A DNA stretch of 64,000 bases from Aphis gossypii (lineage: Eukaryota; Arthropoda; Insecta; Hemiptera; Aphididae), in NCBI RefSeq assembly GCF_020184175.1, contig NC_065532.1, positions 27,590,001 through 27,654,000 on the forward strand, read 5' to 3'. The notes beneath the pieces were generated by a model. It was not told the origin of the DNA and searched no databases. It saw only the letters and a program-made list of their open reading frames with translations. This document shows, one piece after another, positions 1 through 13,473 of the stretch. The position numbers and the translations under genes were made by a program. Numbering within the stretch: the stretch's first letter is position 1; each line of letters opens with the position of its first letter.

Positions 1-898
1 ACCCCTCCCCCCCAAAACGCGGCAGCGGTGCAACGCTACTACTCACAATTCTCGACGAATATTTGTGGCGGTGCGACGACATCGTTTTCCCGGGCTCGGT
101 GTCGCGCGACGATGACGCCATTTTCATACGACCGCGTTCTATACGGCGCGCGCACTCGCAACGACGACGCTCGCGCTCACACCGACGTCACACGCACTCG
201 GTCGGTCTCGCTCGCACTCTCACTCGTGGCGCGCGCGCTCCGGCTCGACGGTACGCTCACTCACACACGACCAACAATACCATAATAATAATAATAATAG
301 CGAAACCGGGAGAGAATAGCGGTAGCGACACGACGCACGACAGTCGACCGACAAGTACGGCGGTCGTTTGTGCAGACGCAACTGGCGCGCGGCGCGTCCG
401 TGTGTGGTGTGTGTAGTGCGTACTACGGGTGAGGCAAGGCGCGCGGCGTCACCGGCGGTCGCGCGAGCGCTGTACTACTACACCGGACGACGGTGGAAAG
501 GAGAAAGCGGGGAAAAAACGCTGCCGCCGCCTACTACTCTACTACTACTACGAGTATTGCCGCCACCGCATTATTATTTTTATTATTGTAAATTATTATT
601 ATTATGATTATTATTATGATACATGTCGTCCTACTGTCGTTGGTAATGGTGGTGGTGAGGAAATAAGTAAACTGAAGAGTAGAGAACGAGCGCGCGCGGC
701 GTTCGCGACACGCGGAGGCGAAAAGAAAAACGAAACAGACACTCACGCGAATAAAAAAACGCGATCGGATAGGTCGGGTTTTTTACGCGCGCGGCGACGG
801 CGGCGGCAGCCAAAGAGAGATTTGAAACGACGACGACGACGGCGTAGTTAAAACGAAAAAATACTAATAACACACACACATGTAAAAACTGATTTCGA
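1..898 (+). promoter_or_regulatory. CpG-rich region, possible promoter and non-coding first exon
   Basis: Rich in CpG and in GAC, TAC and ATT trinucleotide runs, ending sharply near 880. On the plus strand TTTCGA|GTGAGT (donor at 899) would make this the 5' exon of a plus-strand transcript. No next exon was found. Reading it as the far promoter of a gene left of the window is equally possible. The ORFs in it are low in complexity and not credible proteins. Confidence 0.35.
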
Positions 899-904
899 GT
901 GAGT

Positions 905-3900
905 TTATATTTTTTTTTGACTGGGACTGGGACTGGGAGTACGGCAAATTTACACAGTAAAATTGTACCGATAAAATTTATAATTTTGGCAACTTTATTT
1001 TACTAATGAAAATGTTATTATATGACCCCATTAAAGTAATTATTGAAATAGATTATAATTTATTATGACACATAATGATATCAATTTGGGCGGCTGTCAT
1101 TGTATTGTTATTACTTATCAGCTACCGCCAGTTTCTAGTTGAACACAAAAATTGCTTTAGGTTGTTTGTTTGATCACATTATCTTGGTAGATATATTATT
1201 TAGACCCTGGTTGAAGGTTGGTAGGTGTAGCCTTCCATTTTTTAAATAATTTATTTTTATCAATAGTAATAATTGATAACCATTGACCACTGTAACAATG
1301 TCGACAAATTAAATATTTTCCAATAGGGCAATACCTGGTAACATGGTACATACAAAAAATAGCCACATCATTAAGCCAATTAAAACACTGGTATTTTAAC
1401 ACGATGATTAAGAGTATCATCCACACAAGAGTTACAGCTCAACTGGTAAAATATATAAGTAAATTTATCACAATTTATATTTACGTAAATACTTTTTTTC
1501 GATTTATAACAAATCGTACTTCACCCAATACCGCTAATACAATGATAATTACTATTGACAGATTTATGTTACAAAAATACGTGTTTTACAATTGTTTTTG
1601 TTTTTGTTTTAGCATTACACGTGGTTCGACGTGTTATCGTTATCTCTTGTTATCGCATCCAGAAATACATAAATCGCAAACTGTAGATGTATTAGTCCAA
1701 CGCACGATTCGTATTAGTCGATTCAGGAAGTCGATATTGCTATATAACGGTTGTAAGAATTCAACCACAAGAACTTTATAAAAACAAGGGTAAAATGCAA
1801 TTATCCGAATATATTTAATCTAACATATTATGTATACTTATTTAAAATCTAAATACATTTGCTTAATATCATGATATATATGGTACAAAATACAAATTAC
1901 TTGATCTACACAGTCAAGCTGTATAGGGGAGGAGGAATGCATATTGCGTATTTGTATGAATAAATTATGGAATAAAAAGTAAAAAAAAAAACATTCAAAA
2001 ACACTTGATAACAATATTGCCAAGAACAGTATTTAGTATATACTAGGGTAGATTTATACAATTTTATTGTAAGTTCAAATTTCTATTTAATTATTTGAAG
2101 CATATTGAAACTATTTGTAAAAAAATTAATTAAATAATAACCATTGCAATTTATAGGTAGGTATTTGAAGAAAAATTTTAATTTTAAAAAGGGTACTTTA
2201 AAAATCAAAAAATACCCAATTATTTTATAAACGATGTATCAAATACTATATCGGAAATAAAAACCTGATTGATGACGATGTACCTACCTATAAATCGATT
2301 TTTAAGGCTTTCGGACCTCCCATTTTTTGTACTAAAATACTGATAAAAATACTTCAACATTCATTGCCTCTCGAAAAATAATAAGTTTGGTTTAATTTAT
2401 TTTTAATTAGAAATACGTAACTTTATACAACACTGAAGTCAGACTTTATCATTAATTTTATATTCAAGAATTGTAATAAACGTCTAAATAATAAACAAAT
2501 TTTTGATCATTTTGAATTATACTTTTCCGACATAAGACATTATTAAAAGCAATTTAAAATCATTATTGAAAACATTATGATTGACCTAGTGTCGTAATCA
2601 TCATTAATATTTCTAGTTTAAAACGACTATAGATACTTCAAAACTATGAAAAAAAGTAATATTATTATGTAATAATAGTGGCGATGAATTAATTATGTAT
2701 GAGAATCAATTGACTAGACGTATATTAAATGCATCCTCAGTTCCCACAATATAATTGTGTGATTACAAAGGATTTATTAATGCAAATTAATCCACATCAT
2801 CTATACAATATATATATACCTATTGGAACATACACATTAAAATTTTAATTATAAAGAAGTACCATAGAAACTTACAGTAAAACAAAAAAATTAAATCTGG
2901 AAGCTTCCCTCCAAAAAGTCTTAACGTTAATACCTACCCATAAAATACAGAAATTTTAAAAATTATAATCATTAGAAAATATATTTCCTTGCAATAATTA
3001 AACTTCTTCAGTGTTGTGATTAACAAATGATGTTCAAATTTTTGTTACAATGAATTGTTGTTATATTCAATAACTAGGATAACAAATAAATTTAAGATAA
3101 TTTTCAACCAAAATACTAAAATAAATAACCCATCAAGTATCAATAGATGTAAAGTAGCCGGTAAGGATAATAAAAATAAATAAGTAAAGAAAAAAATATT
3201 ACTAATATACTCATGTATATAATAATATTAAGTATAATGATTATACCATATTAATTATAATATTCTAATTAACTTATCTGAAAATAATTTGTTTAAATTG
3301 ATGAAATTTATAAATTTGATTATAAATCGTTCTAAATGAATAATCGACAGTAAAATGTCTTAATTTTACGAGACCAACATTAATTAAACAATAAAAAAAA
3401 AAACAGGATCAACTAAGTAAATCTTATATTTATTGTATTTAGTAAAACTCCAAAATAATAATAGTTAAGTTTACAAAATCGAAAGGTATATCGAAAAAAT
3501 AAAGACGAGTACTATGATCAAGTTTGAAGAATAACGGGTTTTAAAATATCTATCATTATTACATTATTGTATACGACCTTAACATCTTGTGACTCTCTCC
3601 TTCGTTTCAAGAATAGCCCAACACGTTTTTGCAGCGTTCAAATTATCCTAGGTACTTAGCCTCTTAAAGATATATATAAAATCGGAAATTGATAATAAGA
3701 CCGAACATAAAGTTCAAGCAAGAATTGAGTTATAAGAATAAAAAATATACTATTCAGTTTATTAAAAAATATTAATAAACATAAAATGTAATTAAAGAAA
3801 TATAATTAAATACCTAAGGCAGAAAATGTTTAAATTTGTAGTTTATTGTATTTATGTACATCAGAATACAACATTATTGTCCTAGATTTTAATTTATTAA

Positions 3901-4700
3901 GAAATGTTTATCTTAGAACATAGCTAATGTAATATTTATATAATTTATTATCTTTGACTACATTTTATTTTGAGCACCAATGCATTTGAGTATTGATATT
4001 TCATATTTCTATCAATTTTATACATTAATATAATTTAAGTAATAATACATTTTATTTGTTACTTTAACACACAAGGATAATGGATTTATAAATAAGTTCT
4101 TTTAAAATGTTATATTTTTATAATTGCTTAAAATTAATCGCAAATATGTAATTATTATCGAACCTACCTACATTAATATATTAATTAGATCAGAATAATT
4201 ATAAGTCGGAAATTGTACATTACGTTATAGTATTTATGTAATTTTTATATTTAATAGAATTATAAATCAAAGCTTAACAACGATATCACCGACTACCTAC
4301 TAATTTATAAACCTATGTAAAATTTGAATTTATATATAAAACATTTTATTTCTTCAGTATACATTTTTTTTGTTTTTAGTATTTATCTAAATAGTAGGTA
4401 CCTAAACAAAATTAGGTGCACAACGGACAATACACAATAATGGTATAATATTAAAGAAATACTAGATATTTAAAATGTAAATTTAATATTTTATTGATAT
4501 AGAATAATATTCATCACACTACCTATATTCATATTAAACGGATTAATCATTATATAAATAAATATGTTGGAATCAAGGTTGCAATTATCACAATTAACTA
4601 TGATTATTATAATTTAAAATTGTTAATAAATATTCATTCCACGTACCAAATCCCATGTATAGAAAGTCAATTTTACATTACCTACTTACTTTATTATCTT
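905..4700. other. A+T-rich DNA without a recognised gene
   Basis: Only short ORFs in unrelated frames (for example minus 1196-1426 and plus 1404-1781). None shows a recognisable motif or a supported splice structure. Confidence 0.6.
921..940. repeat. Short GGGACT hexamer tandem repeat
   Basis: Three copies of a GGGACT unit follow a poly-T run just outside the CpG-rich region. Confidence 0.7.
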
Positions 4701-4708
4701 TTATAATG

Positions 4709-4760
4709 GGAGTAGTTAGAGAGCCTATATAATAATTATATAGGCTCTCTAGGAGTAGTT
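4709..4760. mobile_element. 33-bp palindrome between 9-bp direct repeats
   Basis: Two perfect 14-bp inverted arms (AGAGAGCCTATATA at 4718-4731 and its complement at 4737-4750) with a 5-bp loop lie between direct copies of GGAGTAGTT at 4709-4717 and 4752-4760. It may be a minimal foldback insertion with target duplication or the product of template switching. Confidence 0.6.
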
Positions 4761-5499
4761 ATGTATTAGGTATAAGTACTATTATTATACACCACTAAAA
4801 TAAATATTGAAAATACAGTTGCCAATTTACTTATAGGCCAGTTTAAAATTCATTTTTTTACGAAATTCACCACAATAATCACGATAAGTAAATTTTTATT
4901 AGAAATATCCACAACCATATCATTGTTTATAAACTTAAATATTGATGAAGATAATCAAAAGACAAATAATATAATATAGTTGTATATTTTCAATTTTGTC
5001 ATTATTCATATTTTGTAGACTTGTGCTTAAATTCTTAAATTATAATTTTCTACATACAACTCAATTTTCAAAATATTTAGACCAATTTTAAACTATTTAT
5101 GGTTTATATTGAATAACCATATATATTATTCTTTCAAACAAATCTAGTTAACTAACAATTTGTAAACCTACAAGTAGCATTATTATAGAATACTATTCTA
5201 ATGTTCAAAAAAGCATTTCAATTCTTTATGAAAACTAAATTTAATTTAATTTTAAGGACTATTTTTTTCACTGTATATACTTAATACTACTATCCATTTT
5301 TAAAATAAAATATTATTTATCAGCCATGACTAAACAAATAACAAATAAAGAGTTCATTTAATGAGATAACTGAAAATCATTTTATACTTCTATCTAAATA
5401 TTATAAATCATTATGTTATAAAATAAATAGGTAGAAAATTGTAGGTATTAATATAAACTATCAAATAGTATGGTTTTAAAAAGTGTAATATGTTAGTAC

Positions 5500-5720
5500 A
5501 TATAAAACTAAACTCGCATCTTTGTATGGAAATAAGGAAAATATAACACGAGATGCAATATTAATACACACATCCATTTTAAGCAACAATCCGGGACGGA
5601 ACTCGGATGAGCCTAATATTGACAACACGCGGCGGCGGCTTAACTAAAATCAGTTCTACAGAAACTTACACAGGCACTCTAAACTTCTATAATGGAACCG
5701 CTATCTCAAAATCAGTTGGG
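5500..5720. other. Small G+C-enriched patch
   Basis: About 100 bp with GGCGGCGGC and CCGGGACGG words in A+T-rich DNA. A plus-strand 14-codon ORF (MEPLSQNQLGSVNR) starts at about 5692 after an acceptor-like CAG. No gene can be supported. Confidence 0.25.
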
Positions 5721-5919
5721 TTCTGTTAATCGCTAATAATATGATAACATTAATGCACTAAAATATCTTGGGAAATTTAATAAAAAAAAAATAGCATATT
5801 AAATCAATAGAATATAAAATATTAAGTACATTACCTACTGAAATATCAGAGATCGACCTACAATCTTAGGGTCAATGCTAAGACAATTTCAAATTAACAA
5901 AAGGTATAATTAACTATTA

Positions 5920-6035
5920 GAGTACGTTTTCCTTGCAGCATCGTCGCTTAGTATAAACCTATGTATTTTGAAATGTAACGCGGCGTTAGGTTAGGTTAGG
6001 TTTCTGACCAATGACGCTGCAAGGAAAACGTACCC
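5920..6035. mobile_element. PIF/Harbinger-type MITE, 116 bp
   Basis: Terminal inverted repeats start GAGTACGTTTTCCTTGCAGC on the left and GGGTACGTTTTCCTTGCAGC on the complement of the right end. They are flanked by TTA on both sides (5917-5919 and 6036-6038). A 3-bp TTA duplication and short TIRs fit a non-autonomous Harbinger element. There is no coding capacity. Confidence 0.75.
5986..6000 (+). repeat. Three TTAGG units inside the MITE
   Basis: TTAGGTTAGGTTAGG, the common arthropod telomere unit, lies inside the Harbinger-type MITE. Confidence 0.8.
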
Positions 6036-6039
6036 TTAG

Positions 6040-7838
6040 TCGTTTGGATAAACGCTACTTAAATTTTAAATTTAAAAAAAAGTAGTTCCAAAACAATAAT
6101 AATAGTTAAAAAAAAAAAATACGAAATAATTATCAAAACAAACAAAAATATACAACAAATTTACAGATTTGGATTATAAGCAAAAAAAATAAATCAAATA
6201 TGAAAATACTAGAAATCTTCTGCTTTACTAATTACTCTATAATATACCTCTGTTCGGGATGTTTTTAGCAGAAGTTAAAACTTATTAACTTAGCATAATA
6301 CAAAATAATTGAAGTATCAACAGTAACCGACAGTAACATGAAAATTTATTATTTAATAGGTAATGTATTAAGAATTAAAAACATTCTTAAAACAATTAGC
6401 TGATGCCGTTTGTATTCAAAATAACTTAGGATATGTGCGATGATTTTCATTGCACTCAAATATAACAATTCACTAGCGTTGGCATAGTAGTCAGCTCTGC
6501 TGGTACAGCAGAGAAACTTCTCCGGCTTTTTGTTTGTACTATGAAACTACCAACCATGTTAATCAACTTCTTTTTTTATCTTATTTTTAATTTTTAAAAT
6601 ATGACCATACATCTAAGTAAAATTAATGTAAGACATGCATTCATGATCTAACAATTAAATTAATTTTTAAAGTTTTGTATGTTAATATACCAGTAAAAAT
6701 AAAATTTGTAATTCGCATGACGTTAATGAGTTTAATAGTAATGTCCATACAAAGATATAATATTACTTTGTATTTTGTTTTTAATTAAATTAGAAATAGT
6801 ACTTGATATCCTCAAACATGAAAAAATAAATTTAATAACACCCATCAAATTACGGATCTCTCCATGACCTAACCAAACAGATTTGCTGAATACTATTTAT
6901 GCCAAGCAGCAAATAGTAAACGTTCATCACTTTATCACTAATCACAATATCAATAATAAAATCTTTGAAACTAGTTGTTTGATTTTTCAAGTTATAATGC
7001 ACTACAACGGCATACATTCGGTGATGTATTAATTTGTAATTCAAAATTCAAAATTATTAGAAATATTTTGGAACACAATTCTTTGAATGGTTATCTAATG
7101 TTGAAATAATTGTTCAAATTGCCTAACCATTATAATATTTATCTGAATATAGTTACATATTAGACTACGAAGTAAAATCTAATATTGAATTGTCTTATTA
7201 ATAGATGGTCTTTACCATGTTAGTACTCTTCTATTTATTTTTACAGAGAACGTAATAATATTATTGACTTATCCAACATAAAACCTTGGGTTTTTCTGTT
7301 TCCGAAAATATCGCGGGGAAATACAAAACGAAAATCAATGATTGTTATAGTAAATTCAATTCCACGTACATTTTGAAACCTAAAATCTAGTTAATGGATT
7401 CAGAAGAAATATTTACTTGTTATATTATTATAATATACATATAATATTATCACCATCCTTATAGGGAATACAATGTACTAAAGCAAAAATACAGCATTTA
7501 CTAAAATAGGATTTTACACATAAATACCATGGAATCCAAGAACAAAATTATACAAAATATGTAAATCTGCAATTTTTATATTATATAAAATTTAATGTAC
7601 GAGAGGAAACCACTCGAATCAGTTGGTACCAAATAGCACTTAATTAAAACCCATAACTGAAACTGCCCTTTTCCCATCACTCGAGAAAATCGGGTTTTAC
7701 TACAACTCTACAGGTGTATAATATACATATAAATACTGGATACCCAAATGTCAAATGCACACACACACGCCGTAAACAATGTACTCGTGCAATTGTTGGT
7801 ATATAGACGATACTAATTCAAGATAGTTAGTGGGGGGC
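6040..7838. other. A+T-rich DNA without a recognised gene
   Basis: One 8-bp-stem hairpin at about 6497-6515 with a weak tRNA A-box-like word before it. There is no B box and no cloverleaf. The minus ORF at 6850-7044 has no recognisable domain. Confidence 0.5.
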
Positions 7839-7839
7839 A

Positions 7840-9875
7840 ACGAATATTTTGGATATAATTAGAACACGTGTGTTTGCCATTGTAATTGTTGGGAATATAA
7901 ATAAACGGTTTCGGGTCGAAGTAACACAAACGATATGCGACGACTAAAAACACATATAACACACTAGCGAGCGCGAATAGGTGCGGGACACGGCGGCGAC
8001 CATTACACGTTAATGGATCTAAAAAAACTCTACTTACTGCCATGAGAGCCGTGCCGTAGTATACCGGCAGTGGCGTAGTACCAAAATACACGCTAGCGTA
8101 GTTCATAAAACACACAACACACACAGAAGTAGGTGTATTATAAACTATTATTAATATTATTATATTGGAAACCCAAGGGAGGGAGTTTCGGATAAAAAAA
8201 AAAAAAAGGTCGGAGGGTGTGCTAGGAGAGAGACCTAGAGGGCTTGGCGAACCAGAGCACCATCTATACCGTAGAGATGAATATAATAAACGCGACGGCC
8301 AATGCGTATTATTGTTATTCTTATTATTTACAAACGTACGGTGCCGGTGTTTGCTGTACCTGCGATTCAAACACGCTACGCACTGTCGCATGTTGTTTGT
8401 TATTATGGTACTATTATTTATTATCATCGCCGTCTACGCACGTCGTCGTAGTGCGCGCGCAATGAGACGAGGGCGGTAGCGGTTGGTAGTGGTGGTGGAT
8501 TTCCCGACGTCGACTCGGTGAGGTATGGGTTTGGGAGGGTCGTACACGGACGGACGCGCCTTTGTCGACCAAGTCCGCCGTCGCCGCACGGTGACGTCAC
8601 CGTAACGCGCCGGATGATGATTTCCCACCACCGCTACAACTAATTTCCCGAGCCAAAACAGTCTATCGCGTGACTTGATCGTTCTATCTCAACAACATCT
8701 TCACACACACACACACAAAACCGCCCCCGCCCTAAATCATGCGTTGATTTCACGTAACACATATCAACCTGCACGACCGGGCTGCTAAAACGATAATATT
8801 AACAAGGGAGGGGGAGGAAAAAACGCGAGACGAATTAAGATTAAAAAAAATTTAGACGGAAGCATGTGGTGTTTAAAAGTACGATATCGTTAAAAAGTCC
8901 GGGTCGGACGAAAAGACGAACCGCGGCGGCGGCGGCTGCTGTGGACGTGCCTCCCCCGTGGGTCGTCATGGCCGACGAGGACGATGCAAAACACGCGCAC
9001 GCGTGCGCGCAAAACACATCGGTAGACGCCGGACACGGTGGGTAGCGGTGACTGCGGCGGCCGTGATAATGAAAACACAGTACACGCGCTCTCGTGCACA
9101 CACACACGTACAATATATTATACATATATAAATATATTAACATAATACACCGATATCAAAACGCGAACATGACGTGCAGGTATAGTCCATCGATATAATT
9201 CTCCCAATAATTTCTACCACCCGTGCTCGTACGCCGCCGATAATGACTACGAATACCCCCTCTCCCCCATACGATAGTTCTAGTGACGGTGTATTATTAT
9301 AATATGACGATATAATTTATAAAAGAATGCGTTACACAGTCGTGATATTATGTACAAAAATCATTACTCACCAGACTTCTCGTGGTCAAACCACCGCCAC
9401 CGCAACTGTTGCTGTCGTCCGACATTATTACGACACGTAGTCCGGGTGGTGGTTTACCGTAGCGTGTGGACTGCTGTAAAGGTTCCGCAGTCGTTCGTGT
9501 TTCCTTCTTCCGGTTAAGATTCGTCTCCGAGTCGCATGTGCGTACAAACGCAGCACGTATAGTTCCCTCAGCGCGTCGCTTGCGATCACTCGCTACTCTG
9601 GCGGTGGTTACGAAGACGACGCGACGACGGGGCGAGGTGAATTGGCAGAGAAGAGACGTGTGCACGGGAGGTCCGACGGCTGACGAGTGTCGACCGAAAA
9701 CACGGCGGACATACTGATCGTCTGATCGCTGTACGGCACTACGGCGTGCGGACGTGCGGTGGTGATGATGGGGCTTCGGTGGCGGTATGGCGGCGGCAAT
9801 ATACCCGGCAGCCCCGCCGTACCACCGGGACGCACCCTACCGGCCGCAACCGATACCAATCGGATTGCCACACGA
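7840..9875. promoter_or_regulatory. CpG-rich island, probable promoter
   Basis: About 2 kb with many CpG, CGG and GCG words in a genome otherwise close to 75% A+T. It covers the MSDDSNSC first exon and its 5' flank up to about 9870, where a (TTA)n tract begins. Long ORFs on both strands here are explained by the lack of A+T-rich stop codons. A plus-strand ATG at 8968 opens a 25-codon acidic ORF (MADEDDAKHAHACAQ) and could mark a divergent start. Confidence 0.55.
9372..9425 (-). CDS. First coding exon of an unidentified gene (MSDDSNSC...)
   Basis: An ATG at 9425 opens 18 codons (MSDDSNSCGGGGLTTRSL) and ends exactly at CTG|GTGAGTAAT, a near-perfect donor in phase 0. The exon sits in the most CpG-rich part of the window. 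The frame stays open upstream for about 80 codons but contains no other ATG, so this ATG is the likely start. Downstream exons should lie to the left; none was found with confidence. A possible second exon at about 8037-8091 (acceptor GCTAG, donor GCA|GTAAGT) is open in the right frame but is speculative. Function unknown. Confidence 0.5.
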
Positions 9876-9890
9876 AAAATATATTATTAC

Positions 9891-9915
9891 GATTATTATT
9901 ATTATTATTATTATT
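9891..9915. repeat. (TTA)n microsatellite
   Basis: About eight perfect units at the right edge of the CpG island. Confidence 0.9.
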
Positions 9916-12900
9916 TCTTATTAGTTATTAGTTTTTACTTATTAGTGGTTACTCATTAGTCGTTTATTATTAATATCTTATTAGTTATTTATTATTATTT
10001 CTATTAAAATTATTATTTACCATGTTATTATTTAACGACTATACCATTATAATTTATAAAATTTTATATAATTACGCATACTTGGTAATTACTAACGAAT
10101 TTGTGTGTTATATTTGTACGAGTATACACAATATAAATAACAGAACGGCGTTGCACGTCCAATTTAATGTAAATTACAACAAATCGTATTTTCCCCGATA
10201 CCACCAGCAGTTATTTTTGAAATTGGAAAATATCAACCAACATCTGATAGTTAAAGCCGGGTCCACACTAGGACGAACATTGTTATCGATATAATATAAT
10301 ATTATTTAATAATATGTAATATTGTTCGTTGATAATGTTTCCCGACTCGTCAAACTAGTGCTACATTGCTTTGACATACACACTATCGGACTTGGCTGCT
10401 AATTTCTTAAAATTGTATAATATCCCAATTCCCAATGCCCATGTCCTAATAATAATCGTGATGCTTATACATTTCTTGTACTATTCTACTATTTCGCTTA
10501 CCTACGACAATTCTTAATAAAGTCATTACTTATTAGTAGAATTATTGGCTTGTACTTGTTATATTTACTTTAATGTATTAAGTCTAGGCAGTATAGCATT
10601 ATAAGGAATTAGTCTTTAAACGTATTTACTATTACTAAATACTAATATTTTATTGATTTATTTATTATTAATTAATTAGTTTTTACTATGAATAATATTT
10701 AAAGTTGAGCGAACTGTGTACATTAATATCTTTGTGATATTTTAGTAGGTATTTTATTTTTATTTTAGGCATTTCTATAAATGTAACAAATTCTGTAGGC
10801 TGAAAATTTTAAGAGGAATATTAAGTAAATTCTGACTGCTTTTCAAAATTTTCCAACTGTAAAAATAATATTTTATTTCAACAAAACAAGTTCATGCAAA
10901 TCAGTCATATCTCATAAAATATAAATGATAGGAAATTATATTAAAGGTAAAAACATCTGTCATAAAAATCGAAGAATACAATATTCTCAAGGACACAATC
11001 TAACAGCCTTTATGAGTTACTAACCTACGAACTATAGAACCCTGTTACAGTTAATTCGTTTATTTGTCTGTGGTCTGTCTCTTCGCCAATGCCAAAAATA
11101 AGTTGCCATGGAAGTCGAAACAAAATATGTCAATGCACATTTTGAATTAGTGCAAGTGACAAATGTAATAGTTAAAATATTATTGTATATTTTTATACCA
11201 CAATTAATTTGAATAACTTTTGTTAGGTATAGGTAAAATAATAATCTTGTATTTTATAAGATGCCTCAACTATTCAAATTCAAAACCTATGCATAATGAT
11301 TAATGAATTATGTTACTTTTAGATAAATTAGAAGCCGAAGCCATAAAGTTGTACCTATACGACTTACAAACTATACAGTCGTAGAAATATAGAATGTATT
11401 ACACTTGGTTTGAATTAGTTTCAATGTTGTATGAATCTGCTAAATATAATTTACATGCATTTTTGAGTGTATGTTTTTTGAACAAATTATTTTAAAATAC
11501 TTAATTAGTTAATTCTATAAATATAATTAATAATCACAATCTATAACTTATTAATTATTTATCGAGAACATAAAATCTTATATCGTTAATTTACCATGAT
11601 TATAAATTATAATAATAATAAACAAAATATTGTAAAATGTCATTACATACGTAAATATTTACGTAAATATTCTGAATTTTGATGCACATTACTTAACGTG
11701 TTGTACCAGGTCCCTGAACTGAATTAATCACTGTGAGTTGTGACCTTCACAGTTCATACTGTATAAATGTATAATACGTCTAAAATTAATATTATACATT
11801 ACTTTTATTATTTACCGACTTCAAACATAAATTATTATTTTCCTACAGTTGGAATTGTTCAAAACTATTCTGGAATTTCCTAGTAGTGGATAGTACCTAC
11901 CTATATCTATAAATACAATTTAATTAAATGTTATCCGAACGATATTTGTAGACTATTTTGTCATTAGTTGTGGTCAAATACGTTTTTATTCTTGCCCAAG
12001 TTATTATTCAAAAGATTTAATGTAAAATTCCTTCAATAATATACAATCTATTTTATAGAGTTGTAAATGGTTTCATATTTTAGGTACCTAAATAATTAAA
12101 TGATCGAAGCATGACTATAATCTACCCCGCAAAAACACAATTATCCGCATTAAATGCACAACCCAACACCACAAATAAAATTTAAGAAATACCACTAAGT
12201 ACAAACATTTATCAAATTTTGTATTTTATTACACTAAATTTAATTTATTACATGTTATAATGCACTATGCAATGTATAAACGGAATTGTGATCACTCAAT
12301 TTCTTTGAATAGACTCCTACGACTTGAATTCTATTTTTTGGTTGGTTGGTTGTTATGACATAAAAATACACATTGTTGTGGCCTTTGAATTTTTTTAATT
12401 CAATTATTAGACATGCGCGTGCACAGTACAACTTATTTTTCAAAAATGACAACCTCCTATTTTAACCACTAATTATTTTTCACCTAATTTTTTATTGAAT
12501 TTTGATAATTAAAACAACTTTCTTAGTCTGAAATTAATCAAGTTACAGCAATTTAATAAATCCAAATGCCAAAAAAATGTATATTTTTATGTCAAATAAC
12601 CAACTAAAAAACAGAATTAAAATTGCAGGATTCTACTATTTGTAATGTTGAGTTGAGAACACACAATATTTTTGCGTAGTGATTACTGTTCATATACTGT
12701 ATCTATACCCAAATGAATAAATCCAGATTTATAAATTCATACTTAAAAATTAAAATTCTTGAAAATATTTTTAGGAGTTTTAATACTGCAAAGTCTATTT
12801 TAAAGATTTATTTCTACATATTTGTAATTTAACAGCTTATCTATATCATATCATTCATATTCATAGGTAGGTGCTAATCTGGCATCTGCTATAGGTTGTC

Positions 12901-13473
12901 AGCAGGACTCCTTAATTTATCTCAACCCCTCTAGAAAATGTAGCATTATATATCTTATAGATTCTATAAGATAAATAGATTATATAATTAGTTATTTATA
13001 TTGAATTTAAAAATTCTTGAAACTGATTTTATTAGTAAATAAATTAAAATACAATATTTAAAATTAAACGTTTAATGTATGAAAACATAATTATATTATA
13101 AACATTAAACACTATAGTGAACTTTATATACAATTTATATTTTATAGTCCGTATACTATAATAGTAATCAGTATTTTTTTTTATTAAAGAATATGAGGAA
13201 GGTAATAATGAATGATGCTTGATTATTTAATATTCAAAACTCAACATAACATTATTAAAATATATTATGTATATTAATTTTACTAAATAAAGTAAAAACT
13301 TACGTAAGTGTAATTTGATATCCCAATTATTTCATAAACCATAATAATATGTGTATTAAAACAATAAGAATGGACTAATTAATAATTGTTTGTATTAAAG
13401 AATCAACAAAAATAGCTAATGACATTATAATGGAGTATTTTTAAAAGCTATGTAATTTATACATTTAAAAAAA
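9916..13473. other. A+T-rich intergenic DNA
   Basis: No gene recognised. An imperfect hairpin at about 10264-10340 (arms around ACGAACA and TGTTCGT) follows GCCGGGTCCACACTA, a word resembling DNA-transposon ends. This is too weak to classify. Confidence 0.5.

Noticed and set aside
63..879. Several 70-140-codon ORFs at the left end
   Set aside because: Low-complexity Arg, Tyr or Val runs caused by CpG and trinucleotide repeats, in many frames at once.
3590..3660. Open 22-codon minus stretch (DNLNAAKTCWAILETKERVT)
   Set aside because: It resembles mobile-element protein but is bounded by stops on both sides, has no ATG and matches no family I can name.
6478..6535. tRNA gene or tRNA-derived SINE
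   Set aside because: A word like an A box is present, but the hairpin has a 3-nt loop and there is no B box or acceptor pairing.
7813..8427. 204-codon minus ORF, with a hydrophobic stretch in its second half
   Set aside because: Begins with Asn runs from ATT repeats, lies in the CpG island, and includes a strong internal donor (GCA|GTAAGT). No domain recognised; its N-terminal half is not protein-like.
9348..9665. 105-codon minus ORF starting at 9665
   Set aside because: The first codon is GTG. The only ATG in the frame is at 9425, so only the last part was kept as a first exon.
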